The notes: a model not told the origin generated them from the letters alone. A stretch of DNA of 64,000 nucleotides from Alteraurantiacibacter hainanensis (GCF_036321025.1 NZ_JAZAPB010000002.1:558001-622000), one strand, 5' to 3'; positions 34,757 through 43,307 are shown, counted from the first letter of the stretch. Program-made: numbers and translations.

Positions 34757-34971
34757 GAAAATGTCCCGGAAAATTAGACGATTGGTGGCGATGCCCGTTG
34801 AAGTGAAAGAGCTAACCCGCCCGTGCGGTTCTGGCAAGCCGAAGCTCGGGAAGCGCGGTAGGAGCCTGCAATCGTGCAACTTTCCCACGCAGTTCGCGCA
34901 CCGCCCTTGAAAAGCGCCCGCGCTTTCTGCACATCGCGCCCACGGCTTCGCACTGACCTGAGGAATTCCCG

Positions 34972-35565
34972 ATGCTCGAACACGTACCCGCCTGGCTTGG
35001 CAAGGCCCTTCGCAACGTCCGCGCGGGCCATGGCAAGCTGACGGTGGCAAAGCTGGGCGAGGAGGGCATGATCGGCAAATCGGGCTTCGCGCTGAAGTCC
35101 GCCGCCTTCCAGGATGGGCAGGCGCTCGACCCGTGCTTTACCGCCGACGAGGAGGACGCCGTCGCGCCGCCCCTCGAATGGTCCGCGCCGCCTCCGGGCA
35201 CGCAGGAACTGGTGCTGGTGGTGGAGGACCCCGATGCGCCCGCGCCGCAGCCGTTCTGTCACTGGCTGGTCTGGGGTCTCCCCGGCCAGAAGGGGCAGCT
35301 TCTCGAAGGGGAAGTCCCGCCGCGCGTGGGCAAGAATTCCTTCGGCAATTCCGAGTGGCTGCTGCCCGATCCGCCTACGGGCCACGAAGCGCACGACTAC
35401 GTCTTCCAGCTGTTCGCACTGGATCTGCCCCTGGTGCAGATGCCCGGTGCCGAGCGGGACGAAATTGTCGAGGCGATGAAGGGCCACGTGCTGGGCGTGG
35501 CGGTGCTGACCGGAACATACGCCCGCGAAGAAGGCGGGGATTACGACTTGACCGATGAAGACTAA
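34972..35565 (+). CDS. YbhB/YbcL family Raf-kinase-inhibitor-like (PEBP) protein
   Basis: A 197-residue PEBP-fold protein: LVLVVEDPDAPAPQPFCHWL carries the D-P-D-A-P ligand loop and the W of the family, with GKNSFGNSEWLLPDPPTGHE and HDYVFQLFALD following. The family binds anionic ligands such as phosphoethanolamine; the bacterial function is unclear. ATG 34972 follows CTGAGGAATTCCCG. A terminator separates it from the SWIB gene. Confidence 0.93.
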   Translation: MLEHVPAWLGKALRNVRAGHGKLTVAKLGEEGMIGKSGFALKSAAFQDGQALDPCFTADEEDAVAPPLEWSAPPPGTQELVLVVEDPDAPAPQPFCHWLVWGLPGQKGQLLEGEVPPRVGKNSFGNSEWLLPDPPTGHEAHDYVFQLFALDLPLVQMPGAERDEIVEAMKGHVLGVAVLTGTYAREEGGDYDLTDED

Positions 35566-35567
35566 GC

Positions 35568-35602
35568 TTGCCGAAGGGTGCTAGGCACCTTCGGCTATTT
35601 TT
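35568..35602 (+). terminator. rho-independent terminator after the PEBP gene
   Basis: gccgaagg (35570-35577) pairs with ccttcggc (35588-35595), followed by tattttt. Confidence 0.85.
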
Positions 35603-35623
35603 GAGTGAAAGGATACCAAGGAA

Positions 35624-35875
35624 ATGGCTGCCAAGAACAACGCGCTGAACAAGCCGGTGAACCTCTCGTCGGACCTGGAAGCGGTGGTCGGCAAGGGTCC
35701 GATGACCCGCGCCGAGGTGACCAAGAAGGTTTGGGATCATATCAAGGCTAACAACCTGCAGGATTCCAAGGACAAGCGGATGATCAACCCCGACGCCAAG
35801 CTGGGCGCGGTGATCGGCAACGATCAGATCTCCATGTTCAAGATGACCGGTGCCGTCTCCAAGCACATGAGCTGA
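35624..35875 (+). CDS. SWIB/MDM2-domain protein
   Basis: An 83-residue protein made of one SWIB domain: PVNLSSDLEAVVGKGPMTRA, EVTKKVWDHIKANNLQDSKD, KRMINPDAKLGAVIG. The domain is of eukaryotic chromatin-remodelling type but is widespread as stand-alone small proteins in bacteria, where a DNA-associated role is suspected. It is flanked by terminators on both sides, so it is a monocistronic unit. Confidence 0.94.
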   Translation: MAAKNNALNKPVNLSSDLEAVVGKGPMTRAEVTKKVWDHIKANNLQDSKDKRMINPDAKLGAVIGNDQISMFKMTGAVSKHMS

Positions 35876-35905
35876 CGAGACCACCGGGTTTTCCGGAAGA
35901 AAAGG

Positions 35906-35938
35906 CGGGCGCGCGGCGAAAGCTGCGCGCCCGTTTTG
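35906..35938 (+). terminator. rho-independent terminator after the SWIB gene
   Basis: A 12-bp stem with one wobble, cgggcgcgcggc (35906-35917) with gctgcgcgcccg (35922-35933) and a gaaa loop, is followed by tttt. Confidence 0.85.
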
Positions 35939-36099
35939 CTTGGCGCATCAGGGGCCACCAGAGGATATTTCGATTTCAGATATCCGAACGTTTCGCATTT
36001 GCGGATTATTGACTTGCCGCAAAGCCACCTCACATGTCATTCTCTAGGGAAGAACAGCAGGCGGGCTGTTAGTCCGCTCGAGAGGAAAGGTTGTTTCAC

Positions 36100-37359
36100 A
36101 TGGCCCAGATCGTCGGTGGCGTTGCCACATCGCACACCCCCACCATCGCCTTCGCGAAGGATGCGAAGAAATTCGACGATCCGGTATGGAAGCCGATCTT
36201 CGAAGGTTACGAGCCGGTGCAGGAGTGGTTTCGCGAGAAGAAGCCCGACGTGCTGGTCTATATCTACAACGACCACATGACCTCGTTCTTCGAGCACTAC
36301 AGCCATTTCGCGCTGGGCGTGGGCGAGGAATTCAAGGCGGCGGACGAGGGCGGCGGCCCGCGCGACATCCCGGCCATCAAGGGCGACCCCGAATTCGCCC
36401 AGCACGTTGCCAAGGTGATGGTCGCGAACGAGTTCGACCTCAGCTATTTCCAGGGCAAGGGCCTCGATCACGGCGCCTTCTCGCCCCTATCCGTCATGGT
36501 CGACTACGACGAGGACGGCTGGGCCTGCAAGCTGCTGCCGGTGGTGTGCGGGGTGCTCACCGTGCCGCTGCCCAGCGCGCGCCGTTTCTACAAGTTCGGC
36601 AAGAGCCTGCGCCAGGCGATCCTGTCGTATCCCAAGGATATCAAGGTGGCCATTGCCGGCACCGGCGGCCTATCGCACCAGGTCCATGGCGAGGGCTGCG
36701 GCTTCAACAATCCCGAATGGGATCACCAGTTCATGGACATGCTGGAAAAGGATCCCGAGGCGCTGCTCGACTATCCCATCGCCAAGCTTGCCGAACTGGG
36801 CGGCTGGGAAGGGGCCGAGGTGGTCATGTGGCTGATGATGCGCGGGGCGCTGTCCGCCGACGTGGAAGCCACGCACAAGACCTATTTCCTCCCCTCCATG
36901 TGTCCGATCGCCACGATGATCTTCGAGGAAAAGACCAAGGACGCGCCCGTCGAGGATCCGGAGAAGACGCGCGAGCGCGCCAACTGGGACTATCAGGGGG
37001 CGGAGGACATGGAGGGTACCTATCCCTTCACCATCGAGCGCAGCGTGAAGGGCTTCCGCCTCAATCATTTCCTCCATTCGCTGACCGACCCGACCGTGCG
37101 CGGCAAGTTCCGCACCGACGAGGAAGCGACGATGGAGGAGGCCGGGCTGACCCACCACGAAAAGCGCCTGGTCCGCGAACGCGACTGGATCGGCATGATC
37201 CACTACGGCGTGATCTTCTTCATGCTGGAGAAGCTGGGTGCCGTCACCGGCATCGGGAACATCGACATCTACGCCGCGATGAAGGGCATGAGCGTCCCGG
37301 AATTCCAGAAGACGCGCAACGCGCAGATCAACTACGGCGTGGCCGGCAAGGAAGACTGA
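36100..37359 (+). CDS. gallate/protocatechuate 4,5-type extradiol dioxygenase (LigB + LigA fusion, DesB-like)
   Basis: Encodes 419 residues from ATG 36100 (AGAGGAAAGG upstream). The N-terminal ~280 residues are a LigB catalytic domain: metal ligands His12 (VATSHTPT) and His59 (YNDHMTSFFEHY), with AIAGTGGLSHQVHGEGCGFN. The C-terminal ~120 residues (FRLNHFLHSLTDPTVRGKF, HEKRLVRERDWIGMIHYGV) are a LigA-like domain. This single-chain fusion and its length match DesB gallate dioxygenase of Sphingobium. It opens a trihydroxybenzoate or protocatechuate ring with Fe(II). No other lig or des genes are nearby. Confidence 0.9.
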   Translation: MAQIVGGVATSHTPTIAFAKDAKKFDDPVWKPIFEGYEPVQEWFREKKPDVLVYIYNDHMTSFFEHYSHFALGVGEEFKAADEGGGPRDIPAIKGDPEFAQHVAKVMVANEFDLSYFQGKGLDHGAFSPLSVMVDYDEDGWACKLLPVVCGVLTVPLPSARRFYKFGKSLRQAILSYPKDIKVAIAGTGGLSHQVHGEGCGFNNPEWDHQFMDMLEKDPEALLDYPIAKLAELGGWEGAEVVMWLMMRGALSADVEATHKTYFLPSMCPIATMIFEEKTKDAPVEDPEKTRERANWDYQGAEDMEGTYPFTIERSVKGFRLNHFLHSLTDPTVRGKFRTDEEATMEEAGLTHHEKRLVRERDWIGMIHYGVIFFMLEKLGAVTGIGNIDIYAAMKGMSVPEFQKTRNAQINYGVAGKED

Positions 37360-37431
37360 GGCGCAGGCCTTGCCGATCCGGGGACCGCTTCCCCGCAGGA
37401 AGACGTCACAGACGAGCTTGGAGCAATCGGC

Positions 37432-37812
37432 ATGGCCGTGATGAGTCAGGGTATTTTCCGGAGATGTGCGAAGTGGGCGCCGGGGGCGGCATCGCTGCTG
37501 TTGCTTGCCGCCTGCACCACCGCGCCAGACCCAGCCCCCTACGAGGGCAATGCCTCGATGGGCATGCTCATCGCGCGCGATTCCTGCAGCAGCTGTCACG
37601 CCGTGTCGCTGGTGGGGCAATCGCCCGACGAGGGTGCACCGGCCTTCCGTGAGGTGATCAACCGGCCGGGCATGGCACATGATGAACTGGCGAACTGGTT
37701 GAACGACGCGCACAACTATCCGGTCGAGATGGGCGTGCACCTGGAGCCCCATCAGGTGGACTCGCTTGTTGCCTACATGCAGCGCATGCAGGCCGGGGAG
37801 GATGCCGACTAG
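37432..37812 (+). CDS. c-type cytochrome lipoprotein
   Basis: Encodes 126 residues. A lipobox LLLLAACTT is followed by a class I cytochrome c domain with the haem site CSSCH (Cys52-Ser-Ser-Cys55-His56), a GAPAFREVINRPGM stretch and the C-terminal distal Met region YPVEMGVHLEP. It is a membrane-tethered periplasmic electron carrier. It follows the dioxygenase gene by 72 bp on the same strand, so the two may be co-transcribed. Confidence 0.87.
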   Translation: MAVMSQGIFRRCAKWAPGAASLLLLAACTTAPDPAPYEGNASMGMLIARDSCSSCHAVSLVGQSPDEGAPAFREVINRPGMAHDELANWLNDAHNYPVEMGVHLEPHQVDSLVAYMQRMQAGEDAD

Positions 37813-37843
37813 ACCTCGACCGAGGCCTGTCGATGCAGTCGCC

Positions 37844-38257
37844 CTAGCGCTGGGTGGCGGCTCGACGCCGGAAAGGCCAGTCCGTCACCCGTCCGCACCA
37901 CAGGGCCAGCCAGATGATGACCGGCTGAGCCAGCATCCTCGGCACGTGGTAGGCCAGGCCCCAGCCACCGTCCTCGCTGGCCATGTCCATCAGCATGTGA
38001 TTGACGTTCGCGGGCCATACGCAAAGCGCATAGAGCGCAAGGCCGATGCCGCCCGCCTTCCGAATTTCTCGCGACCAGGGCTGGGCAAGGGCGATCGCGC
38101 CCACGATCTCGGCCGCGCCGGTCAGCATTATCACGCTTTCGGGAAAGGGAACCCAGTCCGGCGTGATGCGCAGGAACGGGTCCGGTCCTGCCAGATGCCG
38201 GTATCCCGCATAGGCATAGAACGCCGCGAGCAGATAGGTGAGAACGCCGCGGATCAC
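37844..38257 (-). CDS. DoxX family membrane protein
   Basis: A 137-residue protein from GTG 38257, which overlaps the cupin gene stop as GTGA. Four membrane helices: GVLTYLLAAFYAYAGYRHL, VIMLTGAAEIVGAIALAQP, AGGIGLALYALCVWPANVNH and MLAQPVIIWLALWCGRV. The AGxxHL and TGxxEIxG motifs are of DoxX/DoxD-like type. Function is unknown, possibly redox or quinone related. Last gene of the five-gene stress operon. Confidence 0.85.
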   Translation of the reverse strand: MIRGVLTYLLAAFYAYAGYRHLAGPDPFLRITPDWVPFPESVIMLTGAAEIVGAIALAQPWSREIRKAGGIGLALYALCVWPANVNHMLMDMASEDGGWGLAYHVPRMLAQPVIIWLALWCGRVTDWPFRRRAATQR

Positions 38258-38700
38258 GGAAGCGGGTCGCCCGGCTGCCAACCCAGAGGTGCAAGGGTGA
38301 AGCCGGAGAATTCGAACGCGGGCGAGACGACGCAGGAAACCAGGGCGTAGTCGTATTCGCCTTCAAGGGTTTCGGCAGCCTGCCACTCCCCTGGCCGGAC
38401 CACCTGCTGCACGCGGTCGCCGGCGGCAAGGTCGGGTCCGAGACGTATTTCCGCCGTGTCCACACCGGTCGGATCGGCGAGCGAGAGCTTCAGCGGATTG
38501 CCGGAATGCCACAGCCAGATTTCCGTCGCATCGACCTTGTGCCAGTGCGAGTGCTGTCCGGCTTCGAGCAGGAAGTGGATTGCCGTCGCGCTGCCGCGCT
38601 CGCCTGCCGGTGCCTCTGCCCGCCAGGTTTCCCGATACCAGCCGCCCTCGGGATGCTGTTCGAGCGACAGCATGTCGATCAGTTCGCTTGCGCTGCTCAT
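38254..38700 (-). CDS. DUF985 family cupin
   Basis: A 148-residue cupin from ATG 38700. LIDMLSLEQHPEGGWYRETW is the DUF985 opening; FLLEAGQHSHWHKVDATEIW and WLWHSGNPLKL form the first cupin motif with metal-binding His and Glu; GEYDYALVSCVVSPAFEFSG is the second. Some relatives bind sugars or act on nucleotide sugars; the substrate here is not known. Within the stress operon, 19 bp after the DUF1810 gene. Confidence 0.9.
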   Translation of the reverse strand: MSSASELIDMLSLEQHPEGGWYRETWRAEAPAGERGSATAIHFLLEAGQHSHWHKVDATEIWLWHSGNPLKLSLADPTGVDTAEIRLGPDLAAGDRVQQVVRPGEWQAAETLEGEYDYALVSCVVSPAFEFSGFTLAPLGWQPGDPLP

Positions 38701-38719
38701 GCTGGGCACTCTGCCCGGC

Positions 38720-39148
38720 TCACCCGAGCTTTTCCAGTGTGGCCTTGTCGCGCTGCCCGCCGCACATCGCATCAAGCGCCTTTGCGAATGGCTCGGGCTC
38801 TTCGGCCACGGCTTCGAACAGGGTCATGGAACTGCGGAATTTCAGCGCGTCGATAGGGCCGAGGATTTCGAGCGGGGTGCGTTCGCCGGCGTGATCGAGC
38901 ATGGCTTGCGTGCATTCCAGCAGCCGCGGGCCGAGCAGCTCGTGTTCGAGATAGGCATGCGCTTCCTCGCGCCCGAAGATGGCATAGGCGCGGGCATTGG
39001 CGCTCAGCCCCAGGCCGAGAACCTGCGGGAATATGTACCACATCCAGTGTGTGCGCTTTTGCCCCGCGCGCAGTTCTTCCAGCGCTGTGCCGTAAACGCC
39101 TGCCTGCGCCCGCACGAAACGATCAAGACGCGCGCGTTCAGTCGTCAC
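38720..39148 (-). CDS. DUF1810 family protein
   Basis: Encodes 142 residues from GTG 39148, overlapping the DUF3008 stop. LDRFVRAQAGVYGTALEELR, GQKRTHWMWYIFPQVLGLGL and SANARAYAIFGREEAHAYLE are the classic DUF1810 signatures. Structures of the family show a helical fold; no function is known. The W-M-W-Y-I-F-P-Q core is intact. Confidence 0.92.
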   Translation of the reverse strand: MTTERARLDRFVRAQAGVYGTALEELRAGQKRTHWMWYIFPQVLGLGLSANARAYAIFGREEAHAYLEHELLGPRLLECTQAMLDHAGERTPLEILGPIDALKFRSSMTLFEAVAEEPEPFAKALDAMCGGQRDKATLEKLG

Positions 39149-39329
39149 TGTCGACCTTGTCGGGCAATCCTTCACGGTCGGTAGAGGCGAAGTCTTCCAG
39201 TTCGTCTTCCGACATCGATTCGTACATTTGCTTGGACGCGCCTTGCAGGTCGGAAACCTTGGTTTCGCCGCGCTTGGCGGAAAGGGCCGCGCCGGCGGCC
39301 TTCTGCTGGGCTTTCGACTTGGCGGGCAT
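39138..39329 (-). CDS. DUF3008 family small protein
   Basis: A 63-residue protein: PAKSKAQQKAAGAALSAKRG and LQGASKQMYESMSEDELEDF are the DUF3008 pattern, ending in an acidic tail. It is predicted to be largely helical or disordered and is typical of general-stress regulons. Its ATG overlaps the DUF2945 stop (TGATG). Confidence 0.9.
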   Translation of the reverse strand: MPAKSKAQQKAAGAALSAKRGETKVSDLQGASKQMYESMSEDELEDFASTDREGLPDKVDSDD

Positions 39330-39556
39330 CAGTCCTGCGCCTCCAGCTCGGAGCCAAGCTTGAGCGCCTGGTCGCCGTCCTCTTGTTTGACGAGATAGGC
39401 AGGGTTGTCGGCATCGCCCTTGCGGGTGATTTCGCTGCCCTGAAGGGTGCGCTTCACTTCACGTTCGAAGCGTTCCTCGATCTGGCCACGGGCGGTGCCG
39501 TTGCCCCAGTCCCATTTGACGTACTGGCCGGTCTGGAAACTGTTGGACTTGCTCAT
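39329..39556 (-). CDS. DUF2945 (Hva1 TUDOR-like) small protein
   Basis: A 75-residue protein: FQTGQYVKWDWGNGTARGQI, VKRTLQGSEITRKGDADNPA and YLVKQEDGDQALKLGSELE define the DUF2945 / hypervirulence-associated TUDOR-like domain, a small SH3-type barrel. Function unknown. It is the first gene of the operon and is preceded by an EcfG-like promoter. Confidence 0.92.
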   Translation of the reverse strand: MSKSNSFQTGQYVKWDWGNGTARGQIEERFEREVKRTLQGSEITRKGDADNPAYLVKQEDGDQALKLGSELEAQD

Positions 39557-39588
39557 CTTCGGGTTCCTTGCGTTGATCGCAATTGTCG

Positions 39589-39614
39589 AACCCGCGCAGG
39601 CTTGGGGAAGTTCC
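39589..39614 (-). promoter_or_regulatory. EcfG-like promoter of the DUF2945-DUF3008-DUF1810-cupin-DoxX operon
   Basis: On the minus strand GGAAC (39614-39610), 17 bp, GGTT (39592-39589), one base off consensus, 32 bp before the first gene. Confidence 0.5.
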
Positions 39615-39645
39615 CCGTTATGCGGCCGGGGCCGCCGAAACGGGC

Positions 39646-39807
39646 TCAGCCGGCCGAAAAGAGCGCCCCGGCGATCCAGATGACGGACAGGATCAGGATG
39701 GCTGCAAGCAGGCTGATAAGCAGCACCCAGCGCACCACGCCTTCCTTGGAGGCGGCGGTGGCGTCGTCATCCTCGATATGGATGCTTTCGTCCTTTTCTT
39801 CGGTCAT
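39646..39807 (-). CDS. small single-pass membrane protein
   Basis: A 53-residue product from ATG 39807 with GGAAGG upstream. An acidic cytoplasmic start (TEEKDESIHIEDDDATAAS) leads to one helix, VRWVLLISLLAAILILSVIW, and a short tail. The acidic-then-WVLLISLL layout recurs in small membrane proteins of this group as far as I recall. Function unknown. Preceded by an EcfG-like site. Confidence 0.65.
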   Translation of the reverse strand: MTEEKDESIHIEDDDATAASKEGVVRWVLLISLLAAILILSVIWIAGALFSAG

Positions 39808-39847
39808 TTCAAATGCCTTCCGTCGTTATTGAGACCCAGTTCCGAAT

Positions 39848-39872
39848 ACGGATACCGGTCCTCTCCGTTCCC
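39848..39872 (-). promoter_or_regulatory. EcfG-like promoter of the small membrane protein gene
   Basis: On the minus strand GGAAC (39872-39868), 16 bp, CGTA (39851-39848), one base off consensus, 40 bp before the start. Confidence 0.45.
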
Positions 39873-39911
39873 CGTTTTCGGAAGTTACAGACCAAAGCGG
39901 GTATCGGCAAA

Positions 39912-40751
39912 TCAATCGCGCAACAGCTCGTTGATTCCGGTTTTCGCGCGGGTCTGCGCATCGACCGTCTTCACGATCACCGCGCAGTAGAGGGCGGGGC
40001 CCGGCGAACCGTCGGCCAGTGGCTTGCCGGGCAGGCTGCCGGGCACCACCACCGCGTAGGGCGGCACTTCGCCGCGATGGATTTCACCGGTTTCGCGGTT
40101 CACGATCTTGGTCGAAGCGCCGAGGTAGACGCCCATTGAAAGAACTGCGCCTTCGCCCACGCGCACGCCTTCGGCCACCTCCGCGCGGGCGCCGATGAAG
40201 GCACCATCGCCGATGATGACGGGATCGGCCTGCAACGGCTCCAGCACGCCGCCGATGCCCGCACCGCCGGAAATGTGCACGTTCTTGCCGATCTGGGCGC
40301 AGGATCCCACTGTTGCCCAGGTATCCACCATCGTGCCTTCATCGACATAGGCGCCGATGTTGACGAAGCTGGGCATCAGCACCGTGTTGCGTCCGATGAA
40401 GCTGCCGCGCCGCACGATTGCGCCCGGCACCACGCGAAAACCGGCTTCGGCGAAGCGGTTCTCACCCCAGCCGGCGAACTTGCTGGGCACCTTGTCATAG
40501 CCGTCGGCCCCGGCGGATCCGCCCTTGATCACGCGGTTCTCGTTAAGGCGGAAGGACAGGAGGACGGCCTTCTTCAGCCACTGGTTGACCTGCCAGCCAC
40601 CTTCCCCGTCGGGCTGCGCCACCCGCGCTTCTCCCGCGTCGAGCATGGCCAGGGCCTGTTCGACGGGACCGCGCACGTCGCCGCTGGCGGGCGTTACCTC
40701 TCCGCGGTTTTCCCAGGCCTGTTCGATTTCGGCGATGATGTCGGCGGACAT
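39912..40751 (-). CDS. dapD: 2,3,4,5-tetrahydropyridine-2,6-dicarboxylate N-succinyltransferase
   Basis: A 279-residue enzyme of the succinylase branch of lysine and diaminopimelate synthesis. The N-terminal helical domain (SADIIAEIEQAWENRG) is followed by a left-handed beta-helix of hexapeptide repeats: IVRRGSFIGRNTVLMPSFVN, IGAYVDEGTMVDTWATVGSC and VHISGGAGIGGVLEPLQ. ATG 40751 was taken over 40772 because the shorter form matches the family start. The genes around it are not lysine genes. Confidence 0.96.
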   Translation of the reverse strand: MSADIIAEIEQAWENRGEVTPASGDVRGPVEQALAMLDAGEARVAQPDGEGGWQVNQWLKKAVLLSFRLNENRVIKGGSAGADGYDKVPSKFAGWGENRFAEAGFRVVPGAIVRRGSFIGRNTVLMPSFVNIGAYVDEGTMVDTWATVGSCAQIGKNVHISGGAGIGGVLEPLQADPVIIGDGAFIGARAEVAEGVRVGEGAVLSMGVYLGASTKIVNRETGEIHRGEVPPYAVVVPGSLPGKPLADGSPGPALYCAVIVKTVDAQTRAKTGINELLRD

Positions 40752-40913
40752 TGCTGGTCGCTCCCTGTTCACTCTTTGCTGCTATGCGTTCAGCAAGCGC
40801 GGCTAGCCCCTTGGCAGGGCGGACACAAGCACCCACCGGTCTTGCCGCACTACGGCGTTCAGGAAACGTTATGCCCTTCGGCGCCAACAAGCGCATGTAA
40901 ACAAGGACATGGT

Positions 40914-43307
40914 TTGACCCCGATCTGGCATTCTTCGCAGCTTCGCAAGGCACGTTGCACCGCGATTCTCGCAAGCCTGGCCGCGCTCTCGGCTTGCGGC
41001 GGAGGAGGCGGCGGGACCGTGGTGTCGCCGCCACCCGTGGCCCCCGCACCCACGCCGACACCTGCTCCAGCGCCCACACCTACACCGACACCGACGCCTA
41101 CACCCACCCCGGTGGCTTTCCCGGTCGTACCGGTGCCCTCGCAGTTCGACACAGCCGAGTTCCGCCGCTCCGATGGACCGGGGCAACACAATGCCACCAC
41201 GGCCTGGGCCGACGGAGCAACCGGCGACGGGGTCACCATTGCGGTGATCGACACCGGCATCGATCCCGACAGCCCGGAATTCGCGGGGCGGGTTTCTCCC
41301 GCCTCGACCGACATCTACGGCAGCCGCGGGATCGAGGGGTCGGACGATCACGGCAACCTCGTGTCGCTGGTGGCGGGCGCGGCACGCAACGGCACGGGCG
41401 TGCTGGGCATGGCCTGGGAATCGAACATCCTTGCAATCCGGGCCGACGAACCGGGATCGTGCGCCGGCGACGATCCGCAGGATCCCAACACCGAGTGCGG
41501 ATTTACCGACACGGCCATTTCACAGTCCATCGACTATGCGGTCGCGAACGATGCCAAGGTCATCAATATCTCGCTCGGCGGGCCGGGCAACATCACGACC
41601 GGCCTGCGCGACGCGGTCGACAACGCTGTGGCAGCAGGCGTGCTGGTGGTGGTGGCGGCCGGCAACGATTCGCTCAGCGAGCTGACCCAGTTCGCCCGGT
41701 CGATCGGCGAAGCTGGCGATGGCGGCGTGATCGTGGTGGGATCGGTGGACGAGCAGTACAACATCTCGGACTTCACTAACCAGGCCGGCACGAACACCGA
41801 CTTCTATCTGACCGCGCGCGGCGAAGTGATCTGCTGCGTTTACGAGGACGGTGAAATCTTCGTCGACGACGAGGGCTTCGTCTACCTGTTCTCAGGCACC
41901 AGCTTTGCCGCGCCGCAAGTGGCGGGTGCGGCGGCGCTGCTTGCCCAGGCGTTTCCGCACCTGAGCGGCACGCAGATCGCCGAAATCCTTCTCGAAAGCG
42001 CCTTCGATGCGGGGGCCAGCGGGGACGATGCCGTATATGGACGCGGGATCCTGAACATCGCCGCGGCCTTCCAGCCCATCGGCACGACGCAGCTGGCCGG
42101 GCAGACCACCGCCATGGCCCTTGGCGACAGCGGCGCCATCGGCTCGCCCGCGATGGGCGATGCCTTTGCCACCGCTTCACTGCCAACGCTCGTGACGGAC
42201 CGATACCAGCGCGCCTTCAGCACCGACCTCGGCGGGTCGCTGCGCGGGGCCGACGTGCCGGAAAGATTGCGCGGCGCGGTGGGCCAGGCCGCCCGGCACC
42301 TATCCGCCGGTTCGGAAAAGGCCAGTGTTGCCTTCTCCATCGACGCGAGCGGCCGTCAGCCCCCGCGCGCCGACGTGCTGCGGCTGCACCGGGAGGATGC
42401 CGAGCAGGCGCGGGTCCTGGCAGCCAGCGTCGCGCTGAACGTCGCACCCGGCACGCAGCTGGGCTTCGCCTACCGGCAATCGGCCCACGGGCTCGTCGCC
42501 GGATTGCAGCAACAGGATCGACCGGCCTTCATGATCGCCACGCGCGGCATCGGCGACGAGGGTATGCTGGCCCAACCGGATAGTGCCGTTGCGCTGCGTC
42601 GCCAAGTGGGCGACTGGGGGCTGACGGTGAGCGCGGAAACGGGATCGACCATCACCGCCGCGAACCAGCGCCGCGCCGCCGAAATGCGCGGACGCAGGGC
42701 GGAGGAGGACCTCGCCAGCTTCGGCCTGTCCCTCGATCGCCGGTTCGGAGAGCTGGATACGGCGCTGGGCCTGACCTGGATGGCGGAGGACCAGACCGTG
42801 CTGGGCGCGCGGTTCCACGAAGGCTTCGGCCTGGCGGGCAGCGATACGCTGTTCCTGGATGCGGAGGCGGGGTGGCGTTTCGCCGATCAATGGCGCCTCG
42901 GCGCGGCCTGGCGACAGGGTTTCACGACCCTTCGCAGCGCGTCCTTGCTGGCCGATGGCTCGCGCCTTGGCAGCCAGGCCTGGTCGGTAGACCTGCAGCG
43001 CGAAGGCGTGCTGCATGCGGGCGACCGGCTTGCCCTGCGCCTGTCACAGCCGCTGCGCGTGGCTTCGGGCGGGTTGCGGATGAACCTGCCGGTTTCCTTC
43101 AGTTACGAGACGCTGACGCCCGAATATGCGGTGCGTACCCTGCAACTCGCGCCGGAAGGGCGAGAGTTCACCGGGGAACTGGCGTGGATCGGGCAACTGT
43201 GGGGCGGCAGTGCGGCGGCAAGCCTGTTCGTGCGCAGAGAGCCCGGACACTACGCCGAGGCGCCGGACGATATCGGGGCCGCCCTGCGCTGGTCGCGCCG
43301 CTTCTAG
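40914..43307 (+). CDS. S8 (subtilisin-like) serine peptidase with autotransporter barrel
   Basis: Encodes 797 residues. TTG 40914 is the likely start: AAGGA lies 6 nt before it and the product then opens with a signal sequence ending in a lipobox-like LAALSACGGGGGG. A Pro/Thr linker (~35-75) leads to the peptidase with Asp113 (AVIDTGID), His146 (DDHGNLV) and Ser330 (SGTSFAAPQVAGAAAL). From ~520 on, a beta-rich autotransporter-like barrel ends in RWSRRF. It is probably a cell-surface protease. The open frame extends upstream to 40275 across dapD, which is a shadow. Confidence 0.87.
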   Translation: MTPIWHSSQLRKARCTAILASLAALSACGGGGGGTVVSPPPVAPAPTPTPAPAPTPTPTPTPTPTPVAFPVVPVPSQFDTAEFRRSDGPGQHNATTAWADGATGDGVTIAVIDTGIDPDSPEFAGRVSPASTDIYGSRGIEGSDDHGNLVSLVAGAARNGTGVLGMAWESNILAIRADEPGSCAGDDPQDPNTECGFTDTAISQSIDYAVANDAKVINISLGGPGNITTGLRDAVDNAVAAGVLVVVAAGNDSLSELTQFARSIGEAGDGGVIVVGSVDEQYNISDFTNQAGTNTDFYLTARGEVICCVYEDGEIFVDDEGFVYLFSGTSFAAPQVAGAAALLAQAFPHLSGTQIAEILLESAFDAGASGDDAVYGRGILNIAAAFQPIGTTQLAGQTTAMALGDSGAIGSPAMGDAFATASLPTLVTDRYQRAFSTDLGGSLRGADVPERLRGAVGQAARHLSAGSEKASVAFSIDASGRQPPRADVLRLHREDAEQARVLAASVALNVAPGTQLGFAYRQSAHGLVAGLQQQDRPAFMIATRGIGDEGMLAQPDSAVALRRQVGDWGLTVSAETGSTITAANQRRAAEMRGRRAEEDLASFGLSLDRRFGELDTALGLTWMAEDQTVLGARFHEGFGLAGSDTLFLDAEAGWRFADQWRLGAAWRQGFTTLRSASLLADGSRLGSQAWSVDLQREGVLHAGDRLALRLSQPLRVASGGLRMNLPVSFSYETLTPEYAVRTLQLAPEGREFTGELAWIGQLWGGSAAASLFVRREPGHYAEAPDDIGAALRWSRRF

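Noticed and set aside
40275..40913. Upstream extension of the S8 autotransporter frame
   Set aside because: Overlaps dapD in antisense and has no signal sequence; the leader begins at TTG 40914.
41040..41110. CRISPR- or satellite-like short repeats
   Set aside because: These are codons of the Pro/Thr linker of the S8 autotransporter, not spaced repeats.
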